Below are positions 10,644 to 21,544 of a stretch of DNA of 64,000 nt, in pieces (the first letter of the stretch is position 1; each line of letters starts with the position of its first letter). The stretch spans positions 2,046,001 through 2,110,000 of the forward strand of contig CP137322.1 of assembly GCA_033182465.1 (NCBI GenBank), written 5' to 3'. Below the pieces are notes generated by a model that did not search any database, was not told the DNA's origin, and worked only from the letters and a program-made list of their open reading frames with translations. The translations under genes were made by a program, and so were the position numbers. This stretch comes from Sanghuangporus weigelae. Lineage: Eukaryota; Basidiomycota; Agaricomycetes; Hymenochaetales; Hymenochaetaceae.

Positions 10644-13600
10644 ATGCTAGCTGCCATGCCCGGCGTGCCGCCACAACAGGCGCAACGGAGCGTGAATGCC
10701 CCAACGCGCGATGATGACCGCTTATGCGCTGGCTGCAATAAGTCAGTCAGCAGCGATACGGGTGGCGTGGTGGTAGCGTTTGGAAATTCATTATGGCATG
10801 TTGATTGGTATGTGACTTGGCATTTGTGGTGAGAGAAGCGCTCGTGCTCAACTGTGTCGTCGTTCACAGCTTTAAATGTGCAAAATGTGGAAATCAGGTC
10901 AATGTAAGCTTGCCTGTTATTTTCTTGACTAGAAGTTTATTATGTATTTTACTATGTTGTATTCTGACTGTTATTTTATTTTAGGCGGACACCAATCTGC
11001 TACTACTCTCTGATGGCTCGCCTGTATGTGCAAATTGCTACAACTGCAAAGTATGCAAGCTGCCGATCCTCGACGAAGCCGTTATGACGGGCGATGACTC
11101 TTTTCACGCGGAATGCTTCACGTGCCGCAGCTGCAAAAACCGGATCGACGAGCTCGTGTTTGCGAAGACGAGCCAGGGATTCTACTGCATGAAGTGTCAC
11201 AATGAGCGAGTCGCGAGGAGTCGACGACATCTCGCGAAGCACAAGCAACGTGAGCGTGAGCGTGCGGGCCTTGCCAGCTCGAGCGGCCGTAGTGCGACCT
11301 CGACAGCAACAGACGGCAGTGCCTCCCGGTCCAAGGAAGGGGAACATGCCAATACGGTACGTGTATTAAAATGAGCGTTTATTTTAGACCAAAGTTTGAT
11401 TGATATCGATGTTGGAATCTGTTGGTGGAATTAATGAAACGCCAGGCCCCTGTACATTCCGACGTATCGCGCGCGAAGCATGCATCGGATGATGTTTCGT
11501 CGAGTGATAGCCATGGCCAGGCATTCACGTCATCCCATACCGGCTCGAGATCATCACACGGAACATTCGGCGAGAGTGGCACTCCGGGCCCTAGCAATAT
11601 CGAGCGGTCCGCATCCCCTGCCCCTCCCGCCGTATCGGTAACTGCGGCTGGTCCCAGCAGTGAACAAATTGCCGGGGAGGAGCCTAGCTATTTTCAGTCG
11701 CGTCTAGACTCACGTGCTCGAGAAAATCAAACGAGTGGAGAATTAGCGGCTGATCGACGTCCTTCGATTGATGTTCAGCCGCCACCCCCTTATTCGAAGA
11801 CTCCCTCACCGGCAGGCGGGAATTCAGATGTGGAGTCCGCCCGTAGTTCGGCTTCGTACAATGCATCAAACAGCACCGAACCGACATCGCCATCTATCTC
11901 CGTTTCTGCATCTCAGGAAGGTTCATTCAACGACCACTGTGCTCCCGGCCAAGATAGCTCTTCGTCTCTGCCGTACGCGATTTCCGGTGGCAGAGAACGT
12001 TCAAGCTCCTTGACTCCGCACGAGGGTGCCGGATGGCCAGGTCTTTCGGATGAGGAGAAGCGTAGAAGGAGTCATGACGAGAGCCGGCCTTCGCATCTCC
12101 AACCAACGGTAGGCGGAGTCGCTGGCCTCAGTGTCTCGAAGAAGCGCGAGAAGCGTAACTCGGTCAATCCGGGCCTGCAACTCGAAGCTTCGAAAATGAT
12201 GCAGTACCATACTCTCAAACGGCCTGGCACGGCCCCTTCCACGTCACCAGGTGGATCAACTCCCGGTTCTGCACCTTCGGGATCATTTGTAAGGCCGCAT
12301 TCGCCTACAGGAGCACAAGGTGGTAGAGACTCCCCGAGGGTGACTTCTCCCTTACGTGAATATTTCACGAATACAGAGGAAGATAATTCAAGTTCGACGA
12401 CGGTATTTCACTCACCGTCGTCTTCACCCCAACCACGTGGAGAACGGCCTGCATCTCCAAGAAGTGCACCAGTAACGACGCGCTCGCAGACAGCGCCAGC
12501 ACCAGCGATTTCGACTAGTCCTCCTACAAGGAAAGATGTCTTCGCGAATATTTTCCCACAGAGGTCGGATAGCCTGAAAGGCACAGAATCATCATCTCCT
12601 GCTTTCGGAACGGGTTCGACGCCTTCTTCGGCTCCCCGCGCAAATGGTCTGCCGAGTTCTCCTTACAACGGGAGACTCAACGCTCCAGCGACGCTTCGCT
12701 CTCAGCGTTCGTTCGATGAACGTGGCGGGCGTCTGTCACCGCGCAAAGCGGAATTTGGTGATGGCACTGGAATGAAGCGTAGTCGGTCTGCTAGTCCGAT
12801 GCCTCCGGATGTTCCTAGGAGCATCGAGAGTGGGACGGATACCGAGACGGACAATGGAAATGATTCGGACGAGGTCATACAGAACTATATGGATCGTAGT
12901 ACTGATACCTTGCGAGAAAAGGGAGTGTATACTGCACCAGCGCTACCTCCAAAGGATAGTATGATGGAACCGAATGGTCGCGGTGGAAGCCAGTCGAGTT
13001 CGCAACCCAACTCGGCAGGCTTGGTTGGTGGCGACGAGCTTGATAAAGGTGATGTTGAAGAAACGGCTGTCACGCACCGAACTTCGGGTTTCTTTATGAC
13101 TCCGGCTCTTCCGCCGATGCGGTTCTCGATGAGCGGGACGGACTTCAACGAGTTATTGAGCAATCTTGGTGGATCAGCGTCCGCGAAGCGACTTTCGATG
13201 CTTGCCGGCGTGCGTAAAGCTGATGACACCATACCAGAGGAAAAGGGTGAGGAATTGGATGTGGCGACAGCTAGAACTCCAACAAGCCTCGCTTCCACGA
13301 TCACGCCACAAACAGACATGATTGCTTCCGAGGAGAACTCAAACTTGAACTCTGACCTCAGTGCTAGTTCGTCAACCATGGTCAAACTACCGCGCAGGCA
13401 ACAATCAATGCGAGGCAAGAGGAATGCTCCTCCAGTGCCAATCGTAGTCCATTCTAATAGCGAACGAGCTGCTGATATTTCGTCTTCGGGGTCGCCAAAC
13501 TCATCGAGCCACAGTGATGGTCATAGAACCCATCGCCGTGGCTCTTCAAAAGCTGAAACGAGTACGCCACGATCGTCTGCAGAGTCACGCCATCCAACGA

Positions 13601-15896
13601 CGCCCAGGATCAACGTCAATGGCGTTAATGGCCACCGACGCTCCGAGTCGAGCGGTGCTGTACCTCGCAAGCAAGACGCTGCGGAACTGGTTGCGCGACG
13701 TCTCAAAGAGGCCTTGGCTGACGCAACGGACCGTCAGGCCGATTATATTAAGCTCGATCGCGCGTTCGTGGAAGCCATCGTCCAGAGCTTAGATCAGAAG
13801 CGAGATCAGGTTGCAGAATTATCGTCCAAAGTCGACGGTATGAAGGTTCGTGTAAACTCCAAAGTCTGACCGGTGTGTTCGATAATGACTGACCTGATGT
13901 TTAGCGAGCGAGTCAAATGATTTTTGATGGCCTCGAAGTCGCGGAGGACGAGTACACACAAGAGCTCGCTGCCAGGCGTACAGCTGAAGAGGAGGTATCG
14001 CGTCTGAAGATTGAGGTCTCTGGCCAGGCTGCAAGAATCACTGCATTGTCTCGCGAGGAACGTCGTCGAGACGTACAAAAGCGACTTGAGAAGGAGTTGC
14101 ACGAGAGTCTCAACGGTCTTGAGAAAGATCTGTCGAAACTTAAGGTTGAGAGGGACATGACCCTTGCGGAGGTCGAGGAACTCTCGGCTTCCAAGTCGTG
14201 AGTATTTTTATAGGTTTCATTCAAGTTCTCACCATATTCTGATCAAACATTGATATCTAAGTTCTTTTCCAAATGGGGATTCTCAGGGAGCAAATGTCGG
14301 TCGGTCCCTAACAATGCGCCTTGATAACATCAAGCGACAGTATCAGCATGAGCTGATTCCTCTGACGCAACAAAAAGAAGCATTGGTGCGAGAGATCGCT
14401 GACCTAAAGGAGGCTCGGGATGTATTCCTAGAGGAGACAGCAGTTCTGAATGCACGTAATGAGCAGCTTGCCCAGCTGAACCAGCAGTACGAGCGTCGAG
14501 TCGAACCAGGTCACTCACGAGACAAGTCACTGCCGCCTGTTCAGCAGGAATCCCAGCGAAAGGTATCATTTGATAAGTTTGATAGCTGGAAAGCACGACA
14601 GGCGGCTCAAGCGGCTCCGGCACAGCCCATCATCAACACGACTTCCACTTCGAGCACCGCGACTCTCATTGACGATGCTGCGGAAGCGCGTCAGCAGAAG
14701 CCTTCGAAGTTGGATTCCAACGAGGCGCCTACACGTCGAATTGGCCTACGCTGGCCTGGTGCGAAGGCGAACAGAGATGTCGCTGTGGCGGGCATGGCTG
14801 CGTTTGATAATGCGAAGGGCAAGAAGCGCGTTGAACATATGTTCCAGCAGCTGAGCATCCTTCGTTTCGCTCGTTGTGACCTGTGCGGTGACAAAATGTG
14901 GGGTTCGCAAGTACGCTGTTCAGGTAAGTTCTTTGTTCTGTTCGTTGTGCATTTGATACTGATGTCCGTTATGCGTAGTATGTAATATGTCTGTCCATGT
15001 GCGATGTGTCGGCCAAGTACAAGCCTCTTGCGCGCATGACGGATCTACGGCCGGTCTTGACGATCATCTTGCCCCGATTGTCGCGCCGCGTATGTTCCTG
15101 GTATATTCATTGTCGATCATGCCGTGCTGATATATATTTTCTTAGCACCTTCGATGTTCGGAAGAGATCTGATCGAACAGGTCCGAGAAGACGCGAAGAC
15201 GACGAAGAACTTTGAATTGTTCGTCCCTATCATCGTTGACAAATGCATTGATGCGGTTGAGGCGAATGGTGAGAGTTCTGACTTAGTCGGTGTGAACGGT
15301 GGATCGCTAACTGTGATAACCCCTACAGCTATGGACTATGAGGGCATCTATCGTAAGACTGGAGGTTCCGGTCAGTCAAAGGCTATCACGGCTTTGTTTG
15401 AGCGCGGAGACTACGCATCCTTCAACTTGAGCGACTCTGAGGCCTTCAATGATGTGTCGAGCGTCACTTCTGTCCTGAAGAACTATTTCCGAAATCTACC
15501 GAATCCGCTGTTGACTTTCGGGATGCACGAGGCATTCGTCGCCGCTGCGCATATCAAGGATCCTAGCGCAAAAGGTCAAGCCTTGAAAGACTTGGTCAAA
15601 CAGCTGCCGGCAGAGCACTACCACACCCTAAGCCGACTCATGCTACATCTCCATAGGATACAGCTAAAGGCCGATGTCAACCTCATGAATGCACGAAACC
15701 TTGGCGTGATCTTTGGTCGTAAGTATTGACAGAAAGTAAAACCGCGACTAGATATACTGATCCGTCCTTCCTTCTAGCCACCCTCATGCGCTCGGCAGAT
15801 CCGAGCCGCGAGTTCGCCGATATGGCAGGCAAATCACTCGCAATTGAATACCTTATCGAAAATGCTCCTTCCGTCTTCCCGTCATCCTCATCTTAA
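10644..15896 (+). CDS. LIM-domain Rho GTPase-activating protein (Rga1/Rga2-like)
   Basis: Ten exons: 10644-10807, 10870-10903, 10985-11356, 11446-13845, 13905-14197, 14262-14923, 14979-15089, 15146-15268, 15329-15718, 15778-15896; 1555 aa. Residues 28-150 hold two LIM zinc fingers (LCAGC...HVDCFKCAKC...CANC, then CKVC...HAECFTCRSC...CMKC). A Ser/Pro-rich disordered middle of about 850 residues follows, then coiled coils (about 950-1180), a C1-like zinc finger (RCDLCGDKMWGSQVRCS, about 1295-1335) and a C-terminal RhoGAP domain (about 1345-1540) with the arginine finger in 'GIYRKTGGSG' and 'NLGVIFGPTLMR'. Such proteins turn off Cdc42/Rho1 at growth sites and septa. The acceptor at 14261 was chosen because it alone keeps the frame into 'LTMRLDNIKRQ'. 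Confidence 0.9.
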
Positions 15897-16687
15897 GGAC
15901 TATTGCTTATTTATTTCTTAAGCCGACGCGCACCATTATCGGTTGTTATTTTATGTTCTTTCTACTACCTCTTTTCTTTTACTCCTTTAGTGCACATACC
16001 TTCGTATCCGTTCTATTCTCTCAGTTCTTGAATACGTATTGTATTGCGCGGAGGGAATACCCCAATCGTTCAGATTCCTGGCATGCTCATCCTCTACCTG
16101 TCTTTTTCTTTGTCCTCTCTAAACCGTTTTCTTTGTTATCGTGGGTCCCCGTTTCCTTACTCCTGCATTGACTTTTCCCTTTCAGGGATCCTGTATGTAT
16201 GCATTCATTTTTTTCTTATTTCCTTTGTCTCCCCCTCTTCCTCTATACCTATGTTCATTTATTCCTCCTTTATGTCCGCGCACCATTCTTCAACAAAATT
16301 CCTGCCCGTCTGGTCCTATCGACATTTCCTTCGTCCATTTTTTTCTTTTCTTTTTTCTTTTTTTGCCTCACATCGTTTCCTGTTTCTTTGAAAACGTCCT
16401 CCTCTTTTTACTTTGCGGCATCCCGTCTTATACCCAGCTCGTGTCATTCATTGTGTTAAAATAGTTCATTGGGATCTGTCGGACATGTAGTTTGGAATAC
16501 ATTAAATCCCTGTTTATTCATTCCTGGTTGAGTTGCATCACGTGAGCGCGTCAATGATCGACGCCGGCAATGACATCACCTTGAGGGAGGAGCAATTCTA
16601 TTCTACAACTTAGAACGAGCAACTCGGTCATGGATCCAGCCTGTTTCACTCCCTCCTCATCTCCTGCCTCACACACATCCGGAGATT
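15897..16687. other. 3' UTR and promoter spacer, T/C-rich
   Basis: About 790 bp, strikingly rich in T and C on the plus strand (15950-16450), then a CACGTG E-box at 16539-16544, about 145 bp before the next ATG. Frames here encode only Phe/Leu/Ser-rich artefacts. Confidence 0.5.
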
Positions 16688-19600
16688 ATGGGATTCTGTT
16701 TCTCCTGCTGTTGTGGCCGACGTGATAGACGGGGCAAAGACGAAGATGGGGAGCGTCAACGGCTTTTATGCCCTGGCACCGATGCAAACGCGCTCAAACA
16801 TCCAGAGGAGCGGACACCGTACGAAAAGGTAGCAGATGTGCTCGCTTCTCTGCATGCCGGGAAGTTGCCTAGCCAGCAACAGATTGATAGCGCTCTGCGA
16901 AAGTTGCTGCGCTCCGAGTTCTTTGATGTTGAATCAGTTTCTGGACACGGAGGAAATGGCGATGCGTTGGATGAAGGCGTTAGGAAAGTGATCTCGGACG
17001 GGAGGGATGTCGCTGGGATACTTTTGCAGGTTGGGTTGGAAAAAAATGGTGCGTGCTAGCATAAAACCTGAGATGCATATAGGGCATAGAGTCTGAGAAA
17101 ACGCACATTTAGACGACGACCGAGTTCAGGACTTGGTTTACCAGCTACGAGAGTTGAGTTCTCGGACCGTCCCAGTTGACATTGAGCGTCCCGCGGATGT
17201 TCGAGTGAACGATGATGCAGTGAATAAGGTACAAACGGCAGGTAACTCTCTTCTCAGCTTTCCAATGACAAATACTGTCTGTTAATCCTCTTCCCAGCAT
17301 CGGCTATCCCCTCTCAAAACGAGCTCGCAGAAGACATGACCGCCTTGATATCTTCAAGCCGCACCCTTGCGAAGCTCCTGTTGACATCCTCAGCGTTCCG
17401 TCTTATTGTAGGCGATCTGCTGTTGACAGTCAGGCAGTTTGTCGCCGATGCGGCTGCGCAAATCAAACAGGCCGCAGAGGCTGTCGAAAATGTCTCCGAG
17501 GCGGTCGAGAGGAATGTTAGACCGGAATCGGGGACAATAGCTGAAAATGAGCCTGCGCTACATGAAGTACGGCCGATTCAGACGTCAGATCCCGAGCCAG
17601 GTCCTGAGGAAAGTAGATCTCCAAAGGAGGCCATGTTGGATCGTATTGAAGACGTGAGTTTCGCTAGGATTCATTTCAATTGATGGTGCTAAACCCCTTC
17701 AGATTTTCCGACGAGCACAAGCTTCCCCTCAGTACAACTCGGCTCTTCGAACGTTGCTTTATGTCTTCAGAAAATATACAGAGCGCGTAAGCATCGCTTC
17801 TACCGCGCTCTCGGACACAGCACAGTCTTCTTCGGAAGAGCCTTCCATCCAATTGATTGCCCCTGTGATTGTCCCAGATCCACGGTTCAGTCGAGCGCTT
17901 GAGGATTTAAGACTGATTCTCGAACGCTTTGCAGGCGGGAAGAGTCTTGAACCCTCACTGCAAGCCCTCTTCAAGACTATCCATGATATATCTGCAGTCT
18001 CTGCAGATAGTGATGGCAGTGACGTGCAGGCATTCTTCGGAGAAGTAGGTTCATGGCTTGACACTGCGCTTGCGAACCCGTCGTTCGTGAACTCACGAGC
18101 GGGGCGGGACGCTGCTTCAAGGCTCTACGATGAAGCATCCTTATTGCTATCAAAGGATACGCAACTATCGGAGAACATACGTGTGCTTCTGGATGAAGTT
18201 ACTGCGTTCGTCGAGGCCATCAAGTCCGACAGAACGACAAGCAAACTCTTCCAGGCATTAGACAATCTTCATTCTGATTTTCTCAGTCTCCTCGGCAGGA
18301 CAGCGGAAAACAGTAAGCATGCCGCGACACACTGGCGGACTACGCTGCTGCGCATCGTCCTCGGTTGGCTTCTGCCGCGAGTTCTGCGAGCAATTCGTGT
18401 GCTACCTATGCCGCGGGTTGAATACGTCTCCAAGTCGAGCGACGGAACACAAATCGCCGCAGCCGTCGATGCGCTTTTGCTAAGCGCAGAAGAGGCTCTC
18501 GTGCCTGACGTGCTCAGTGTACAAGAGTTCGCAGAAGTACGAGTCGAGATAGACGAGAACGTTGGAGCTGTGGATCTGACAAACCCAAATGCACGTCTTC
18601 TTTCCGCAAGGAAGATGACTGAGCCAAGAGAAAACGATTTGGAGAGCGCTCTGCCTGTATCGTTGCCCGGGAACAGCGATGAGAGCAGTACTCCAGGTCC
18701 GAAAGGAAAGAGGACTAACGTGATTACGACGTCCCGCGTCCGAATACACATTGAAGGTCTGCGCGTCGCCGCACATGACGTAGGCTACTATGCATCATAC
18801 GCGAAGAACAGCTGGCTCGGATACACGGACGAAGGCCTCCTCAGCGTCGAAATCGGACACAGTGGCCGGCACCAGAAGCGCCGAGGCGAGGGACTAGCGG
18901 TCGACGTAGAGCTCGAGATGAGCTCTGATTCTGAGAGCTCCATTTTCGGTGGCGGGCGAAACGCAAGAGATAGCCAGGAGAGGTTGTTCCGCGTATTAGA
19001 TGTGCGAACTGCAATTCCAGGTCTCACCATGCATATCGCGCATAGTAGGCATTGGATACTCAACTCTCTGCTTGCGCCGCTTGCCGGGCCGATAGGCCGT
19101 ACGGTCGTTCCGTGGATACTTAAAGGGCAAGTCAAGAATGGCCTCGAGTCGCTTGAACAGGTGCTAAGGGAGGTGAGAGCGAAAGCCAGTGAAAAAGCTG
19201 AGAATCGTGCAAATGAAAATCAAGACGAAGACGCAGAGACTGCTGCATCAGATTGGTGGGACGCGGTACTTGAGAAGTTCAGTTCCCAGGACTCAGAAGA
19301 GGACGAGAGCAACGAGGATGAGGAGGAAGAAGTATACACTGAAACTCATACCGAAGCGACACTCACAGGAGTCGTACGAACAACGCTCGAGCAACCGGAA
19401 CCAGAACCTCAAAACGAAGCTCCTCCCCCAACAGAAAACGTCATATCAGTAGGACTAAGCGCACAACTCCTTCCCGGGAAGGGCGAACCCACAACACTAG
19501 GTGTTGAGCGTGAATCTCCGCAAGAAGCTGCGCGCAAGGTAGCGGAGACTGCTCGGGAGGCTGTCGATGACGTACAAGGAAAGGTATATCATGCGAAGGA

Positions 19601-19745
19601 GGGTATTGAGGATGCAAGGAGAAGGGGCATGCAAGAAGCTGTAAGAGTACGAAGGTTAGCTGAAGAGACGGGAGAGAGGATGGAACACCAGGAGAGACGG
19701 GAAAGGAAGCGAAGAGGGTGGAGGAGTCGTGCATTTGACCTGTAG
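16688..19745 (+). CDS. HAM1-like protein (HAM1_N/HAM1_C, DUF4449), probable lipid-binding membrane protein
   Basis: Four exons: 16688-17048, 17113-17241, 17298-17653, 17703-19745; 962 aa. The N-terminus MGFCFSCCCGRR has the Met-Gly-x-x-x-Ser pattern of N-myristoylation plus four cysteines that could be palmitoylated, so the protein is likely anchored to a membrane. The long middle has the helical HAM1_N-type region (SSAFRLIVGDLLLTVRQF, FRRAQASPQYNSALRTLLYV). The C-terminal half has 'VRIHIEGLRVAAHDVGYYA' and 'YTDEGLLSVEIG', typical of the DUF4449/HAM1_C domain that resembles bactericidal/permeability-increasing lipid-binding folds. An acidic stretch and a charged coiled tail (EEDESNEDEEEE; RKVAETAREAVDDVQGKVYH) end the protein. 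Exact function in fungi is not established. Confidence 0.8.
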
Positions 19746-19972
19746 ACTTCAAGTTCCTTGAATATGACTTTTGCGATAAAAAATTCCTCTGTGATTTGAA
19801 CAAATTGTGCTAATGATACACGGGCAATCCACACACACGTTCTTACGATGTCGCCCATTTCTACATTCATCCGTCGTATTTAGCGAGTAACCATCGTCCG
19901 TCCACTAAACAAAGCATAGCAGAAACATCAGAATCACTTCTTGACGAGCAAGCAAACATAGGAAAACTGAGA

Positions 19973-21230
19973 TTAATCAAACACATACCTAACAGTCTTC
20001 CGATCCGCCGACGTGACAGTCTCCATCTTCGCGCGGTTCAAAATCTTCTGGAACTCGGAAACACGGAAGCGCATGCGTGAGTGCATGTATGCCTTGGAGC
20101 ACTTGATGTGATAGTGGAAGTAGTCCCGGAAGAGTTGGATGTGCGAGATGGTTGAGTACGCGATGTCGGGTTTGTCGAAATGACGTGGGAAGAGGACTAT
20201 ATGTTTTGTTCTTGTGCATCAGTGGAGGGAGGGTAGTGATAAGGGTGAATAACGCACCGAATGTGACGTAACCGACGTCTTCGGTTGCTTTCAAGCCGGG
20301 CACGCCGCGCAGCTCAAGCGGAGCGTCTTTGCTTGAATAAAGAACCTGCGGTGCGTTCTGCAGGGAGGACAAGCGCCTCGCATCGACGAATTCCTAATCA
20401 CAGACAAACACAATAAACACCAATACATCTGCAAAAAAACCGACGGTGCCTGAACGTGGGTGAATGCTACTCACCTGCAAGAACACTTTCCCGAAAATCC
20501 TATCCGTCTCCTCCCTGAACACCGTCGAGAAGAACACAGTGACACGATCGGGCGCAGCTTGGATGTATATCGCCTCTTCGTCGCGATAATGGATCTGCAT
20601 GAGCTCGCCCTGTCCTGTCCCGCTTGCTTCGAGCGACTTTTGGGTTGTGAATGCGCGCTCGAAGGGTGCGGCGAGGGCGTTGCGCTTGAGGTGGGAGAGG
20701 GACTTGACGAATGATTCGCGGGCTTCTACTCGTTGTTGAATAAGTGAGCTGAGAAGAAGGTGTACGACAAAAGTATGGCACACGCACCTCCCTCAGGCGG
20801 AGCCTGGGTCAAGTCTATCTCCAAGCTCACATTATACTCCGGCTCGATTTCAGGAGCAAGCAAGCCTCCATACTCCCTCCTCAGTATATCCAGAGCACCG
20901 AACTGCGCAAGCTCGCTCCAGCACCGGATGTGCATCGACAAGAGTATCGTCGTCTTCACGTTCGGCGTGGACATGTGGAAGCGCACGCCATCAAAGTCGA
21001 CGAATTGGACATCGAGGGCTGATGGTCTACGAGTGCGAATGCATAGAATGTGGAGGTGAATGGATTTGGATTTGGATTTGGATAAGACACTGCGCAGCAG
21101 ACGTACTTTATGAGCTTCTCAGCGAGCGTTGTTTGAATGATATGATTATGAGCCTGAAGGGCGAAAGACAATCTGTCAATTGTCCTTATGAGAAACAAAG
21201 ACTTTTGAGGCTTACTTCTAACAAAATCAT
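19973..21230 (-). CDS. ARC35: Arp2/3 complex subunit 2 (p34-Arc, ARPC2)
   Basis: Six exons on the minus strand: 21230-21216, 21153-21107, 21026-20788, 20725-20475, 20393-20258, 20196-19973; 303 aa, close to the 300 aa of the animal protein. The first exon encodes only MILLE, as in other ARPC2 proteins. Conserved blocks seen in order: '[14 protein letters not shown]', 'YNVSLEIDL', '[14 protein letters not shown]', '[20 protein letters not shown]', 'FFSTVF', 'GKVFLQEF', '[12 protein letters not shown]', 'VGYVTFVLFPRH', '[20 protein letters not shown]' and 'FQKILNRAK'. ARPC2 and ARPC4 form the core that holds Arp2/3 to the mother actin filament, so the gene serves endocytic actin patches and polar growth. 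The first acceptor of exon 4 (TAG or the GAG three bases earlier) and the last residues are less certain. Confidence 0.93.
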
Positions 21231-21544
21231 TGTCGTTGCGATTTGTTGTTCACTCGCGCAGTGAAAGGGAAGATGTCGACTTGGACTTGAGCTCAGAATG
21301 GACTACGGTCAGGCGCGTCGCGCCTTGACGTAATCAGATCAGTAAACATCGAGTTGACCCGCACAACACAAGCACCTTAAATTCTTGCAACGAATTAAAA
21401 ATCCATATTTAAAGGTCCTACACATCTACAGCAAATCCAAAGCAGCTACACAGTTGTCAAAAATAATATTTATCAGTGATTGCGAACCTCTAATACAAGG
21501 CGGTTTGAAAATGAAGAAGTTGAAAGAGAGTTTTGTGAGCAAGA
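21231..21544. other. short spacer between BTB gene 3' end and ARPC2 start
   Basis: About 310 bp holding the ARPC2 promoter and the BTB gene 3' UTR (both genes on the minus strand). Includes an AT-rich stretch at 21390-21480. No gene seen. Confidence 0.45.

Noticed and set aside
12885-13418. 177-codon antisense frame inside the LIM-RhoGAP gene
   Set aside because: Mirror of the Ser-rich disordered region in a confirmed coding exon; no start context or homology.
16044-16464. Overlapping Phe/Leu/Ser-rich frames after the LIM-RhoGAP gene
   Set aside because: Produced by the CT-rich 3' UTR/promoter sequence in all frames; no motif or splice structure.
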